In this document: positions 1 to 6,614 of the stretch, piece by piece
Numbering within the stretch: the first letter of the stretch is position 1
Layout: every line of letters starts with the position of its first letter
Assembly: GCA_964498585.1 (NCBI GenBank)
Contig: CAZCHH010000086.1
Location: 1-9,947 of the forward strand
From: JAAYJM01 sp964498585
GTDB taxonomy: Bacteria; Bacteroidota; Ignavibacteria; Kapaibacteriales; UBA2268
DNA length: 9,947 bases
Reading direction: 5' to 3'
Translations under genes and position numbers: made by a program
The notes under the pieces: model-generated
Seen by the model: only the letters and a program-made list of their open reading frames with translations
The model's database searches: none
Told to the model about the DNA's origin: nothing

Positions 1-20
1 CAGCTGCCAGCTATAAGTCA

Positions 21-57
21 TTGGTCATTAGTATTTTTACTTTAACCTAATAACCAA
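21..57. repeat. Imperfect inverted repeat at left edge
   Basis: TTGGTCATTAG (21-31) faces CTAATAACCAA (47-57), an 11-base stem with one mismatch around a 15-base spacer. TAACCAA then occurs twice in a row (51-57 and 58-64). No reading frame of note lies here. It looks like intergenic repeat debris; any function is unknown. Confidence 0.4.
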
Positions 58-86
58 TAACCAATTAAAACAAGAACACACCCCTG

Positions 87-102
87 CCCCTCTCAAGAGG
101 GG
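87..102. repeat. Short perfect palindrome CCCCTCT-CA-AGAGGGG
   Basis: Two perfect 7-base arms (87-93 and 96-102) are separated by only CA. The palindrome is strikingly G/C-rich for this A/T-rich window and sits in non-coding DNA. It resembles the small dispersed palindromes found between genes in many Bacteroidota-like genomes, but only one copy is visible here. Confidence 0.45.
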
Positions 103-143
103 AATTAAGAATTCTTCTTCTATACCGCCAGGGATTGTATTAT

Positions 144-182
144 AAAGATGGATTCCACTTTCCAAGCGTGGGGTCCATCTTT
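144..182 (-). terminator. 15-bp stem-loop downstream of the T9SS gene pair
   Basis: AAAGATGGATTCCAC (144-158) pairs with GTGGGGTCCATCTTT (168-182), a 15-bp stem with two G-T wobbles and a 9-base loop. Read on the minus strand it begins 17 bases after the stop codon of the decayed gene at 200 and its 3' arm ends in TTT followed by ATAATAC, so it could end transcription of the minus-strand pair. The T run is short. It also shares AAGATGGATTC with a palindrome near 8515, so it may instead be a dispersed repeat used as a terminator. Confidence 0.4.
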
Positions 183-199
183 CTTGAACTTTGTCGAAA

Positions 200-489
200 T
201 TACTTCTTCAAAAACTTGCCGCTAATGTTACTCAATCCATCGCTTATGTTTACGTAATAAATTCCCGGCAAAAGAAAGGAGATGTCTAATTGCTTTTGTT
301 GAGAATTTTTAAGCTTCCAGCCTACTGAAATCCAGTAAACATAGACGCTTGTTTGAATGAATCCGGCTGAAATACTCTATAATTATCACTATCACCCCAA
401 CGGAATTGCCAAGGGCTTGGCTCATTATCTTGTGCATTTAAATTACAATAACATAAAATAATAATTAATAGTAATATTTTCGATTTCAT
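200..489 (-). pseudogene. Decayed secreted protein gene with T9SS sorting-domain remnant
   Basis: On the minus strand an ATG at 489-487 begins a typical signal peptide (MKSKILLLIIILCYCNLNA, then QDNEPSPW), but this frame stops at a TAG at 322-324 after 55 codons. A different frame is open from 376 to 200 and reads like the end of a T9SS C-terminal sorting domain, with LDISFLLPGIYYVNISDG and a final GKFLKK. The frames are offset by one missing base, or an equivalent larger indel, and the normal passenger domain and YPNP motif are absent, so an internal deletion is likely. The start is only 2 bases after the stop of the upstream secreted-protein gene, and a good ribosome-binding site (AAGGAG) lies inside that gene's last codons. 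Alternatively the 55-codon frame could be a small secreted peptide; I think that less likely. Confidence 0.65.
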
Positions 490-491
490 TT

Positions 492-1850
492 TTAATTCTC
501 CTTAATTACTTTGTATGTTTGAACATCAGAACCACAATATATTTTTATAAAGTAGATAGAATTTGAATAGTTAGATAAGTCTAACTGGAAAATTGAAGAA
601 CTATTTTCAACTATTCCACTTTTTATTAATAATCCGTTTTGTTCGTATAATTCAAATTTTAATTTATCACTTATACAGTTTAATTCTATATTTAATCTTC
701 CAGATGTAGGATTTGGGTATAATATCTTATAAATTTCTGGTTCTGGTTTTACTCTACTTCCATTTTTATATGTTAATTTAGTAATATGTTTTACACCTCT
801 ACCTACAATTACATCTTTACTTTTAGAATATAATATTTGCTTATTAATATAATAAATACCGCCAGACACTTCTTTTAAAAATTTAGTTAAATTTATAACA
901 AACATTTGAAAACCATTTGAAAATATCAATCTTTCCTCATTTTCAATAAAAGTGAAGAAACCTTCAAAAACTCTTTCATTACCGACTCCAAAAGTAGAAT
1001 CAATAATTTTATTTTCTGTAATACTGTATATAAATAAACCATTATTTGTATTAGTACCTTCAATACTCTGTGGGAAGTTACCTGAAAAATATATTTTTTC
1101 TGAATTTATTTCTGAAAATTTAATGCTAACAGGAACCCCTCCGCTTCCACCTCCATCAGAGTAATTTTTGCATATTCTAAATTTTTGTAATTCTTTTTGT
1201 GTTGATAAATCTATTGTTACCAAATAACTTTCTCCTTGGTTTATAAATGATAAATACTTACCATCGCTTGATATGGCTATGTGCTCATAAACTTTATTCT
1301 CAAAACCAGCTGGCGTTATGTCAGCAACTTTTTCTAAAGTTTCATAATTATACACAATAACTCTATATTCACTAATTCCTAAACCAGGTTCGCCATCCCA
1401 CCATTTTACCTGTAAAGCATAAATATATGGTCTCTTAGGGTCAATTTCAATTTCCAAAAATCTTTGACTATAATTCGGCTCTGGTGCTGGCATTGTATAG
1501 CTTTTAACTATACTGAAATCTTCTACATTTCGTTTTTCAATTACCCACCCATACGACATAATTAAATAATTACTATCTGGAGTAAATTCAATGTCATATT
1601 GCGAATAATCCTCCATCTTTGGATATGTTTTAAATATTTCACCGTCTTCAGTTCTTCTTACTTGAAATTCATTTGCCGTAACTAAAACAAAGTAGTCATT
1701 GTCTGGCATAAACTCCATATCATAAATTTTGCTTTCCGCCATCTTATTCCAGTGGAATACTAATTCACCTGCATGCATAGCTACGGAAGCAAGCAGTAGA
1801 GCAATAAAAATCATTATGTTTGCGATTAAGAGTAAAATTTTAGTTTTCAT
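492..1850 (-). CDS. Secreted beta-propeller-like protein with T9SS C-terminal sorting domain
   Basis: The protein has 452 residues with the chosen start. I chose the ATG at 1850 because AAGGAG lies 6 bases upstream and because it opens directly into a signal peptide (MKTKILLL, hydrophobic core to about residue 25, AMHA cleavage region). A start at 1916 would add 22 residues before the signal peptide and has no ribosome-binding site. The body (about 30-350) contains spaced strand-like repeats such as YDMEFMPDNDYFVLV, YDIEFTPDSNYLIM and HIAISSDGKYLSF, the pattern of WD40/YVTN-type beta-propeller blades. Residues about 376-452 form the sorting domain (ILYPNPTSGRLNIEL, then a GLLIKSG turn, and the end YFIKI...YKVIKEN). 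Such domains direct export across the outer membrane by the type IX system and often surface anchoring. No catalytic motif is visible, so the specific role is unknown; binding or adhesion is only a guess. Confidence 0.85.
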   Translation of the reverse strand: MKTKILLLIANIMIFIALLLASVAMHAGELVFHWNKMAESKIYDMEFMPDNDYFVLVTANEFQVRRTEDGEIFKTYPKMEDYSQYDIEFTPDSNYLIMSYGWVIEKRNVEDFSIVKSYTMPAPEPNYSQRFLEIEIDPKRPYIYALQVKWWDGEPGLGISEYRVIVYNYETLEKVADITPAGFENKVYEHIAISSDGKYLSFINQGESYLVTIDLSTQKELQKFRICKNYSDGGGSGGVPVSIKFSEINSEKIYFSGNFPQSIEGTNTNNGLFIYSITENKIIDSTFGVGNERVFEGFFTFIENEERLIFSNGFQMFVINLTKFLKEVSGGIYYINKQILYSKSKDVIVGRGVKHITKLTYKNGSRVKPEPEIYKILYPNPTSGRLNIELNCISDKLKFELYEQNGLLIKSGIVENSSSIFQLDLSNYSNSIYFIKIYCGSDVQTYKVIKEN

Positions 1851-1913
1851 TTTTTTCTCCTTTTGGAAATATGTTTCTGAATAATTTAAATTATAAAAAT
1901 ATATCGTAATTAG

Positions 1914-1921
1914 CAAATATA
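1914..1921 (-). promoter_or_regulatory. Candidate Bacteroidota-type -7 element for the T9SS gene
   Basis: The minus strand reads TATATTTG here, an exact match to the TAnnTTTG -7 element known from Bacteroidota primary-sigma promoters. It would give a leader of roughly 57 bases before the ATG at 1850. I find no TTG at the usual -33 spacing; the nearest is about 29 bases upstream. The background is very A/T-rich, so a chance match is possible. Confidence 0.3.
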
Positions 1922-1963
1922 TTTAAATATTTTTTCCTATTTCTATAGTTCAATTTGGTAAAG

Positions 1964-1994
1964 AGATAAAAATTTGTTCGCAAAGTTTTTATCT
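1964..1994 (+). other. Hairpin with TTCG loop upstream of gpmI
   Basis: AGATAAAAA (1964-1972) pairs perfectly with TTTTTATCT (1986-1994), and inside it TTTG (1973-1976) pairs with CAAA (1981-1984) around a TTCG loop, with a single bulged G at 1985. It lies between the divergent T9SS gene and gpmI, about 100 bases before the gpmI start. It could be a structured 5' leader, an operator for a dimeric regulator, or chance. The loop-closing pair is G-C rather than the especially stable C-G of classic UUCG loops. Confidence 0.35.
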
Positions 1995-2097
1995 TAAAAT
2001 CCAGATGTCCTATATCTCAAAAATCTATAAAGAAATAAACACCATTCCTAATTCGTCATCAATAATTGAGTTTTTAATTTTAGGATTTAAAAAAAGA

Positions 2098-3615
2098 ATG
2101 AGTAAAAAAGTAATATTAATGATTCTTGATGGATGGGGAATAGGGGATAAATCAGAATCCGATGCAATATATTTAGCAAATACTCCCAATATAGATAGAT
2201 TAAAAAAGGAATATCCAAATTCTTACCTTCTGACAAGCGGAGAAGATGTCGGCTTGCCAGATGGCCAAATGGGTAATTCAGAAGTAGGCCATTTGAATAT
2301 AGGAGCTGGTCGCGTTGTTTATCAGGACCTTGTAAAAATCAATATTGCAATACGTGATAAATCCATAGAATCCAATCAGGTTCTGCTTGATGCTTTCAAA
2401 TATGCAAAAGAAAACAAAAAAGCAGTTCATTTTCTTGGGCTTGTTTCTGACGGCGGCGTTCATTCTTCCGATAAGCATCTTTATAAGTTATGCGATATGT
2501 GCAAAGATAATGGTTTAAAAGATGTTTTCATTCACTGCCTTACTGATGGACGTGATTGCGACCCTAAAAGTGGCTATGGCTTTGTTGAAAATCTGCTAAA
2601 GCATTTGAAAACCTCTGTAGGGGAAATTGCAACTCTTACTGGAAGATACTACACAATGGACAGAGATAAACGCTGGGAAAGAATAAAAATTGGTTATGAT
2701 GCTCTTGTTAATAGCATTGGAAAGAAAACAAGCAACCTTCTTAAAGCTATATTGGACTCATATAAGGAAAATATAACAGATGAATTTATTAAGCCGATAA
2801 TTTGTACTGATGAAGATGGGGAACCTGTCGCTGCAATTAAAAATGACGATGTGGTTATTTGTTTTAATTTTCGGACAGATAGATTGCGTGAAATAACAAC
2901 TGCACTAACACAAAAAGATTTTCCAGAGCAGCAGATGAAAACGCTTACACTTTATTATTTAACTATGACAAGATATGACGATACTTTTAAAAACGTAAAA
3001 GTAGTTTTTGAAAAAGACAATGTGAATATGACGCTTGGTGAATATCTTTCCATACTCGGGAAAAAGCAGTTACGTATAGCAGAAACAGAGAAATACGCTC
3101 ACGTAACATTTTTCTTTTCCGGTGGTAGAGAAAATGAATTTCCTGGAGAAAGCCGCAGATTAATTCAATCTCCCAAAGTAGCAACTTATGATATGAAACC
3201 AGAGATGAGCTGCTTTGAAGTCAAAGATGCAGTTATTGAAGAAATGAATAAAAATGCTCCAGACTTCATCTGTTTAAATTTTGCAAATGGTGATATGGTC
3301 GGGCATACGGGAGTTTTCCCTGCAATTCTTAAAGCTGTTGAAGCAGTTGACAAATGCGTTGCTGAAGTTATTGATACTGCTGTTAAAAATGATTATGATG
3401 CTATTATTATTGCTGACCACGGAAATGCAGATTTTGCCAAAAACGATGATGGTAGTCCTAACACTGCACATTCTCTTAATCCTGTTCCTTGTATCCTTGT
3501 TAGTAAAGATTATAATAATATTAAGCATGGCATTTTAGCTGACGTTGCACCAACAATTTGCAAGATTATGGGATTAGAAATTCCTAAGGAAATGACTGGT
3601 AAACCATTAGTATAG
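2098..3615 (+). CDS. gpmI: 2,3-bisphosphoglycerate-independent phosphoglycerate mutase
   Basis: The enzyme interconverts 3-phosphoglycerate and 2-phosphoglycerate in glycolysis and gluconeogenesis, in the cytoplasm, with two Mn2+ ions. The 505-residue product matches the usual length of about 510. Against the known Geobacillus enzyme every expected residue appears with a small constant offset: D11 (ILDGWG), the phosphoserine S61 (GNSEVGH), H122 (SDGGVH), K332 (TEKYAH), D399 and H403 (NGDMVGH), D440 and H441 (ADHG), H458 (TAHS). The fold is an alkaline-phosphatase-type domain with the phosphotransferase domain inserted (roughly residues 75-305). I chose the ATG at 2098 because MSKKVILMILDGWG is the normal family N-terminus; AGGA lies 12 bases upstream. 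The frame stays open to an ATG at 2005, adding 31 unrelated-looking residues that are probably untranslated. The gene appears to be transcribed alone from the divergent region. Confidence 0.97.
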   Translation: MSKKVILMILDGWGIGDKSESDAIYLANTPNIDRLKKEYPNSYLLTSGEDVGLPDGQMGNSEVGHLNIGAGRVVYQDLVKINIAIRDKSIESNQVLLDAFKYAKENKKAVHFLGLVSDGGVHSSDKHLYKLCDMCKDNGLKDVFIHCLTDGRDCDPKSGYGFVENLLKHLKTSVGEIATLTGRYYTMDRDKRWERIKIGYDALVNSIGKKTSNLLKAILDSYKENITDEFIKPIICTDEDGEPVAAIKNDDVVICFNFRTDRLREITTALTQKDFPEQQMKTLTLYYLTMTRYDDTFKNVKVVFEKDNVNMTLGEYLSILGKKQLRIAETEKYAHVTFFFSGGRENEFPGESRRLIQSPKVATYDMKPEMSCFEVKDAVIEEMNKNAPDFICLNFANGDMVGHTGVFPAILKAVEAVDKCVAEVIDTAVKNDYDAIIIADHGNADFAKNDDGSPNTAHSLNPVPCILVSKDYNNIKHGILADVAPTICKIMGLEIPKEMTGKPLV

Positions 3616-3663
3616 TATCAGAACTGAATAATGAAATGAATTATAAGTTTACATTGCAAAATT

Positions 3664-3691
3664 AATTTTATAGTGAGTTACTAATAAAATT
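3664..3691. other. A/T-rich stem-loop between gpmI and the HIT gene
   Basis: AATTTTATAGT (3664-3674) pairs with ACTAATAAAATT (3680-3691), with one bulged A and a 5-base loop. It sits 49 bases after the gpmI stop. There is no following T run on the plus strand, so it is at best a weak terminator or an mRNA 3'-end structure. Confidence 0.25.
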
Positions 3692-3750
3692 CTGAAGCTC
3701 TCTTAATTAGACTAAAAAAAATAAACTAAAGAAAATTGCTAAATTTATCT

Positions 3751-3758
3751 TAATTTTG
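3751..3758 (+). promoter_or_regulatory. Candidate -7 element for the HIT-rsmA-PAP2 operon
   Basis: TAATTTTG is an exact match to the TAnnTTTG element of Bacteroidota promoters and lies 18 bases before the ATG of the HIT gene, giving a short leader. A TTG occurs 12 bases upstream (3736-3738), closer than the usual -33 spacing, so the upstream half is unsupported. The position just ahead of a tightly packed gene set favours it. Confidence 0.35.
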
Positions 3759-3776
3759 CATTAAAAAAAGTGAATT

Positions 3777-4280
3777 ATGGAAATACTTTGGTCACCTTGG
3801 CGCTCTCAATATATTGATACTTTTAAAGAAGAAAATAATGAAAAGCAAAAGAGCTGTTTTATATGTGAAGCAATAGAAGCATCTGGATGCGAAAAAGAAA
3901 GATTGGTAGTTGCTCGTTTTGAATTTTGTATTGTTTTGCTAAATAAGTTTCCTTATAATAATGGTCATATTTTAATAGCTCCCAAAAAGCACACTGGCGA
4001 TATCTACAAATTGCAAGATGAAGAAGCATTTGAAATGCTAAAAACAACCCGAAAAGCCACTAATATATTAGAAAAAGTTTTTAAGCCGAATGGTTTCAAT
4101 ATTGGAATGAATCTAGGGCGAGTTGCTGGAGCTGGCTTGCCAGACCACTTGCATATTCATATTGTCCCTCGTTGGATTGGAGATTCTAATTTTATGCCGA
4201 TTATTGCTGATGTCAAAGTGGTTTCCCAATCTTTAGCACAAACACAGGAAATTTTAGCAAATGAGTTTAACACTTTTTAA
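3777..4280 (+). CDS. HIT-family nucleotide hydrolase/phosphorylase
   Basis: The 167-residue protein carries the histidine triad HLHIHIV at residues 124-130 (GLPDHLHIHIVPRW), where the middle histidine H126 is the expected nucleophile that takes the nucleotidyl group. An N-terminal CFIC, the central NKFPYNNGHILIAPKKH segment and the starting EILWSPWR place it in the HIT branch containing Ap4A phosphorylase-like enzymes and Ap4A or AMP-derivative hydrolases. The precise substrate cannot be read from sequence. The ATG at 3777 begins at the conserved LWSPWR segment and has only a weak A-rich leader. rsmA starts 8 bases after its stop, so the two are probably co-transcribed. Confidence 0.9.
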   Translation: MEILWSPWRSQYIDTFKEENNEKQKSCFICEAIEASGCEKERLVVARFEFCIVLLNKFPYNNGHILIAPKKHTGDIYKLQDEEAFEMLKTTRKATNILEKVFKPNGFNIGMNLGRVAGAGLPDHLHIHIVPRWIGDSNFMPIIADVKVVSQSLAQTQEILANEFNTF

Positions 4281-4288
4281 CCTTTGAT

Positions 4289-5143
4289 TTGAATAAGTTG
4301 GAAAGCATAAAGCCCAGGAAGTCATTAGGACAGAATTTTCTTATAGATAAAAATATTTCTAATAAGATTGTTAATTTATTAAATGCTGCTGATGATGATG
4401 TAGTTCTTGAAATAGGACCAGGCACAGGTGCTTTGACTTCTTTATTACTCGAAAAAAAAATTACTCTGTATGCAATTGAATTCGATGACCGTGCAGTAGA
4501 ATCTTTATCAGTGCAATTCCCTCAAAGTATTTATCCAAATTTCAATCTAATTCAAAAAGACATTTTAAAATTTGATATTAATGACCTTTTCATAATATTT
4601 AATAAAAAAATTAAGATAATCGGAAATATTCCTTATTACCTTTCAAGTGATATTTTGTTTTACTTATACAGCTATTCAAAAATCACAGAAAAAGCTATAA
4701 TAATGCTTCAAAAGGAATTTGCTGAAAGATTGGTAGCTGTTCCGAGAACTAAAGAATATGGAATACTTACTATAGCAAACGAATTAGTAGCAAAAACGAA
4801 ATTATCCTTTAATGTTTCAAATAACTGCTTTTTCCCAAAACCAAAAGTAACTTCTTCTGTAGTAGAAATAAATTTTATTGATAAACAATTGGATAGCAGT
4901 GAGTATCATTCTGTAATAAAAGTTGTTAAAGCTGCATTCGGCCAAAGAAGAAAAACGCTAAGAAATTCACTGCGTCATTTTTTCGAAACAGAAATAACAC
5001 TCAATATTGATGATTTTATTCTTATGAATAATGAAGATATTCAAGATATTTTCAAGAAGAGACCGGAGGAATTAACGAAAGAGCAATTTATTCAATTAAG
5101 TTGTTTAATTTTTTCATATAAAAAAGATGACAAACGTTTATAA
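4289..5143 (+). CDS. rsmA: 16S rRNA (adenine1518-N6/adenine1519-N6)-dimethyltransferase
   Basis: RsmA (KsgA) dimethylates two adjacent adenines in the 3' terminal hairpin of 16S rRNA, a late step in 30S subunit maturation; its loss gives kasugamycin resistance. The 284 residues match the family length (about 270-290). Visible motifs are KSLGQNFL at 11-18, the S-adenosylmethionine loop LEIGPGTG at 40-47, the catalytic NIPYY at 113-117, the substrate-side FPKPKVTSSV, and FGQRRKTLRNSL from 217. The start is a TTG at 4289: no ATG or GTG exists in frame after the last upstream stop at 4268-4270, so a rare start codon is needed (4289, or possibly the TTG at 4298). No clear ribosome-binding site is seen, which would fit translational coupling to the HIT gene 8 bases upstream. 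The next gene overlaps its end by 17 bases. Confidence 0.95.
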   Translation: MNKLESIKPRKSLGQNFLIDKNISNKIVNLLNAADDDVVLEIGPGTGALTSLLLEKKITLYAIEFDDRAVESLSVQFPQSIYPNFNLIQKDILKFDINDLFIIFNKKIKIIGNIPYYLSSDILFYLYSYSKITEKAIIMLQKEFAERLVAVPRTKEYGILTIANELVAKTKLSFNVSNNCFFPKPKVTSSVVEINFIDKQLDSSEYHSVIKVVKAAFGQRRKTLRNSLRHFFETEITLNIDDFILMNNEDIQDIFKKRPEELTKEQFIQLSCLIFSYKKDDKRL

Positions 5144-6068
5144 AGAACTTAAAAAAAATATAATAAGTACAGATGTTTATATAATATCAATAGTCCTAAT
5201 AAACATTATTCTTACACTTGCCCTCTTTGGAAAAATCCAAGCACCATTTCTAATTATTATTTCAAATATTGGAATTTTATTGATTATAACTATTACATCA
5301 ACAAACCTAATAGCAGATTTATTAAAATCAAAACTTCTTTTAGTTAAATTATTGTATATACTTCCAATTATATTTATTATATATGACCAGACGCAGATTT
5401 TCATAAGAATAACCAATCCGCATCTTTTTGATGACATTTTAATCCAGTGGGATTATGCTATTTTCGGATTTAATCCAACTGATGCTGTTGAATGGCTTCA
5501 TAATCCCTGGCTAACTGAATATTTACAGTTTTCTTATATGACATTTTTTTTAATGCCTGTTGCTCATTGCGTCGAAATGTATATTAGCAAAAGATTTGAT
5601 GAATTCGATAGTATTGCAAGAACGATTACATTTGCATTCTTTTTATCATATTTGCTTTATTATTTTATGCCGGCGATAGGACCGCGATTTACATTATATG
5701 ATTTCCAAAATCTAAGTAAAGAAATACCCGGTGTTTGGCTAGCCGATACTTTCAGGTATATTATAGATACAGGTGGTGGAATAATAAATAATGCTATTAA
5801 TCCTGCAATTTTGGTAAATCGAGATTGTATGCCAAGCGGACACACAATGATGACTATTGCAAATATCTATCTTGCTTGGAAATATCGCTCTAAATTACGT
5901 TTTGTGTTTTATATTCTTGGGGCAAGTTTGATTTTTTCAACAATTTATCTTCGTTACCACTACGTTGTTGATTTATTTGCCGGTGCTTTCTTTGCCCTTG
6001 TTGCTATTTATCTTGAGCCAAAAGTAAACAAGCTGATAAATAGAAAAGATTTTATAATTACAAAATGA
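5127..6068 (+). CDS. PAP2-superfamily (AUR1-like) integral membrane protein
   Basis: This 313-residue membrane protein has about seven or eight hydrophobic helices, including residues about 16-35, 41-62, 68-88, 130-150, 165-185, 238-250, 256-273 and 282-297. It carries the acid phosphatase signature in its inositolphosphotransferase-like form: GPRF at 185-188, MPSGH with H239, and RYHYVVD with H278 and D282 as the expected catalytic pair. The first arginine of the classic SRxxxxxHxxxD motif is T272 here, which is usual for the AUR1-like branch. Such enzymes move or remove phosphate-linked groups on membrane lipids. Undecaprenyl or phosphatidate phosphatase, or an inositol/ceramide phosphotransferase, are all possible, and the sequence does not decide. 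Its ATG lies inside the end of rsmA (17-base overlap), so it is translated as part of that operon. No strong terminator follows. Confidence 0.85.
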   Translation: MTNVYKELKKNIISTDVYIISIVLINIILTLALFGKIQAPFLIIISNIGILLIITITSTNLIADLLKSKLLLVKLLYILPIIFIIYDQTQIFIRITNPHLFDDILIQWDYAIFGFNPTDAVEWLHNPWLTEYLQFSYMTFFLMPVAHCVEMYISKRFDEFDSIARTITFAFFLSYLLYYFMPAIGPRFTLYDFQNLSKEIPGVWLADTFRYIIDTGGGIINNAINPAILVNRDCMPSGHTMMTIANIYLAWKYRSKLRFVFYILGASLIFSTIYLRYHYVVDLFAGAFFALVAIYLEPKVNKLINRKDFIITK

Positions 6069-6614
6069 ACTTTGCTGAATAATTTATCCGATTACTCGAT
6101 ATCATCTGATTAATAGATTTAGCAAATTAACTTATACATCCTTTTTTTATTATCATTGTTATTGTAATATTCTCATAGTTCGCAAATGTTTTTTGTAATA
6201 TTTTTTTTTAAATATTTCGCAATAACGTAACTTTACAATTCATTAAAAAAGAATTAAATTAAAATAATTTTTTTCTAATAAAATAATTATTTATATTAGT
6301 TTATTGAATTGGTTTATTTAATTTTTGAAAAATAATTAAATATTATTATTAGTATCAAAATGTTTGAATAAAACAGTTTTTATAATATTATATTTTGATA
6401 GCATCGTTTAATCACAGAAATATTATTTATAAGCTTGTTTTTTGAAGCAAATCGAAAAATCTCAAATTTCATATCTACCAAAGCAATTGAGATTCCTCGT
6501 ATCACTTCAGAAAGACGTAATAAAAACAATATTTCTTTTATTATGCAGTAGTGTTGGTTAAGAGAAAAAAATAGAAAAGAAATTCAATTTTGTTTCACAT
6601 AAAATGGAGCTTTT
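6069..6614. other. 546-base A/T-rich intergenic region before the OmpA-like gene
   Basis: I see no convincing gene on either strand. The stretch 6140-6420 is almost entirely A/T with many homopolymer runs. TTGTAATATT occurs twice as a direct repeat (6162-6171 and 6193-6202), 31 bases apart, roughly three helical turns. TTGAGATTCCTC at 6488-6499 matches the start of the palindromic repeat at 9881 and looks like an old fragment of it. The promoter of the OmpA-like gene must lie here, but no TAnnTTTG element stands out; the gene's own GGAG ribosome-binding site is at 6606-6609. Confidence 0.5.

Noticed and set aside
952..1164. A 70-codon plus-strand frame opposite the T9SS gene
   Set aside because: It is antisense to a well-supported gene and has no recognisable domain or ribosome-binding site.
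1851..1916. A 22-codon extension of the T9SS gene to an ATG at 1916
   Set aside because: It would put the signal peptide away from the N-terminus. The ATG at 1850 has a clear AAGGAG at the right distance, and the extension overlaps a candidate promoter element.
2005..2097. A 31-codon N-terminal extension of gpmI
   Set aside because: The family normally starts at MSKKVILMILDGWG. The extension has no family resemblance and no ribosome-binding site at 2005.
3274..3538. Open frames on both strands inside the end of gpmI
   Set aside because: They are wholly inside a well-supported conserved gene, in other frames, with low-complexity hydrophobic products.
6069..6614. A possible small gene or structured RNA in the long gap
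   Set aside because: No frame with a start, ribosome-binding site and reasonable composition was found, and no strong hairpin series was seen. Only a homology or covariance search could reopen this.
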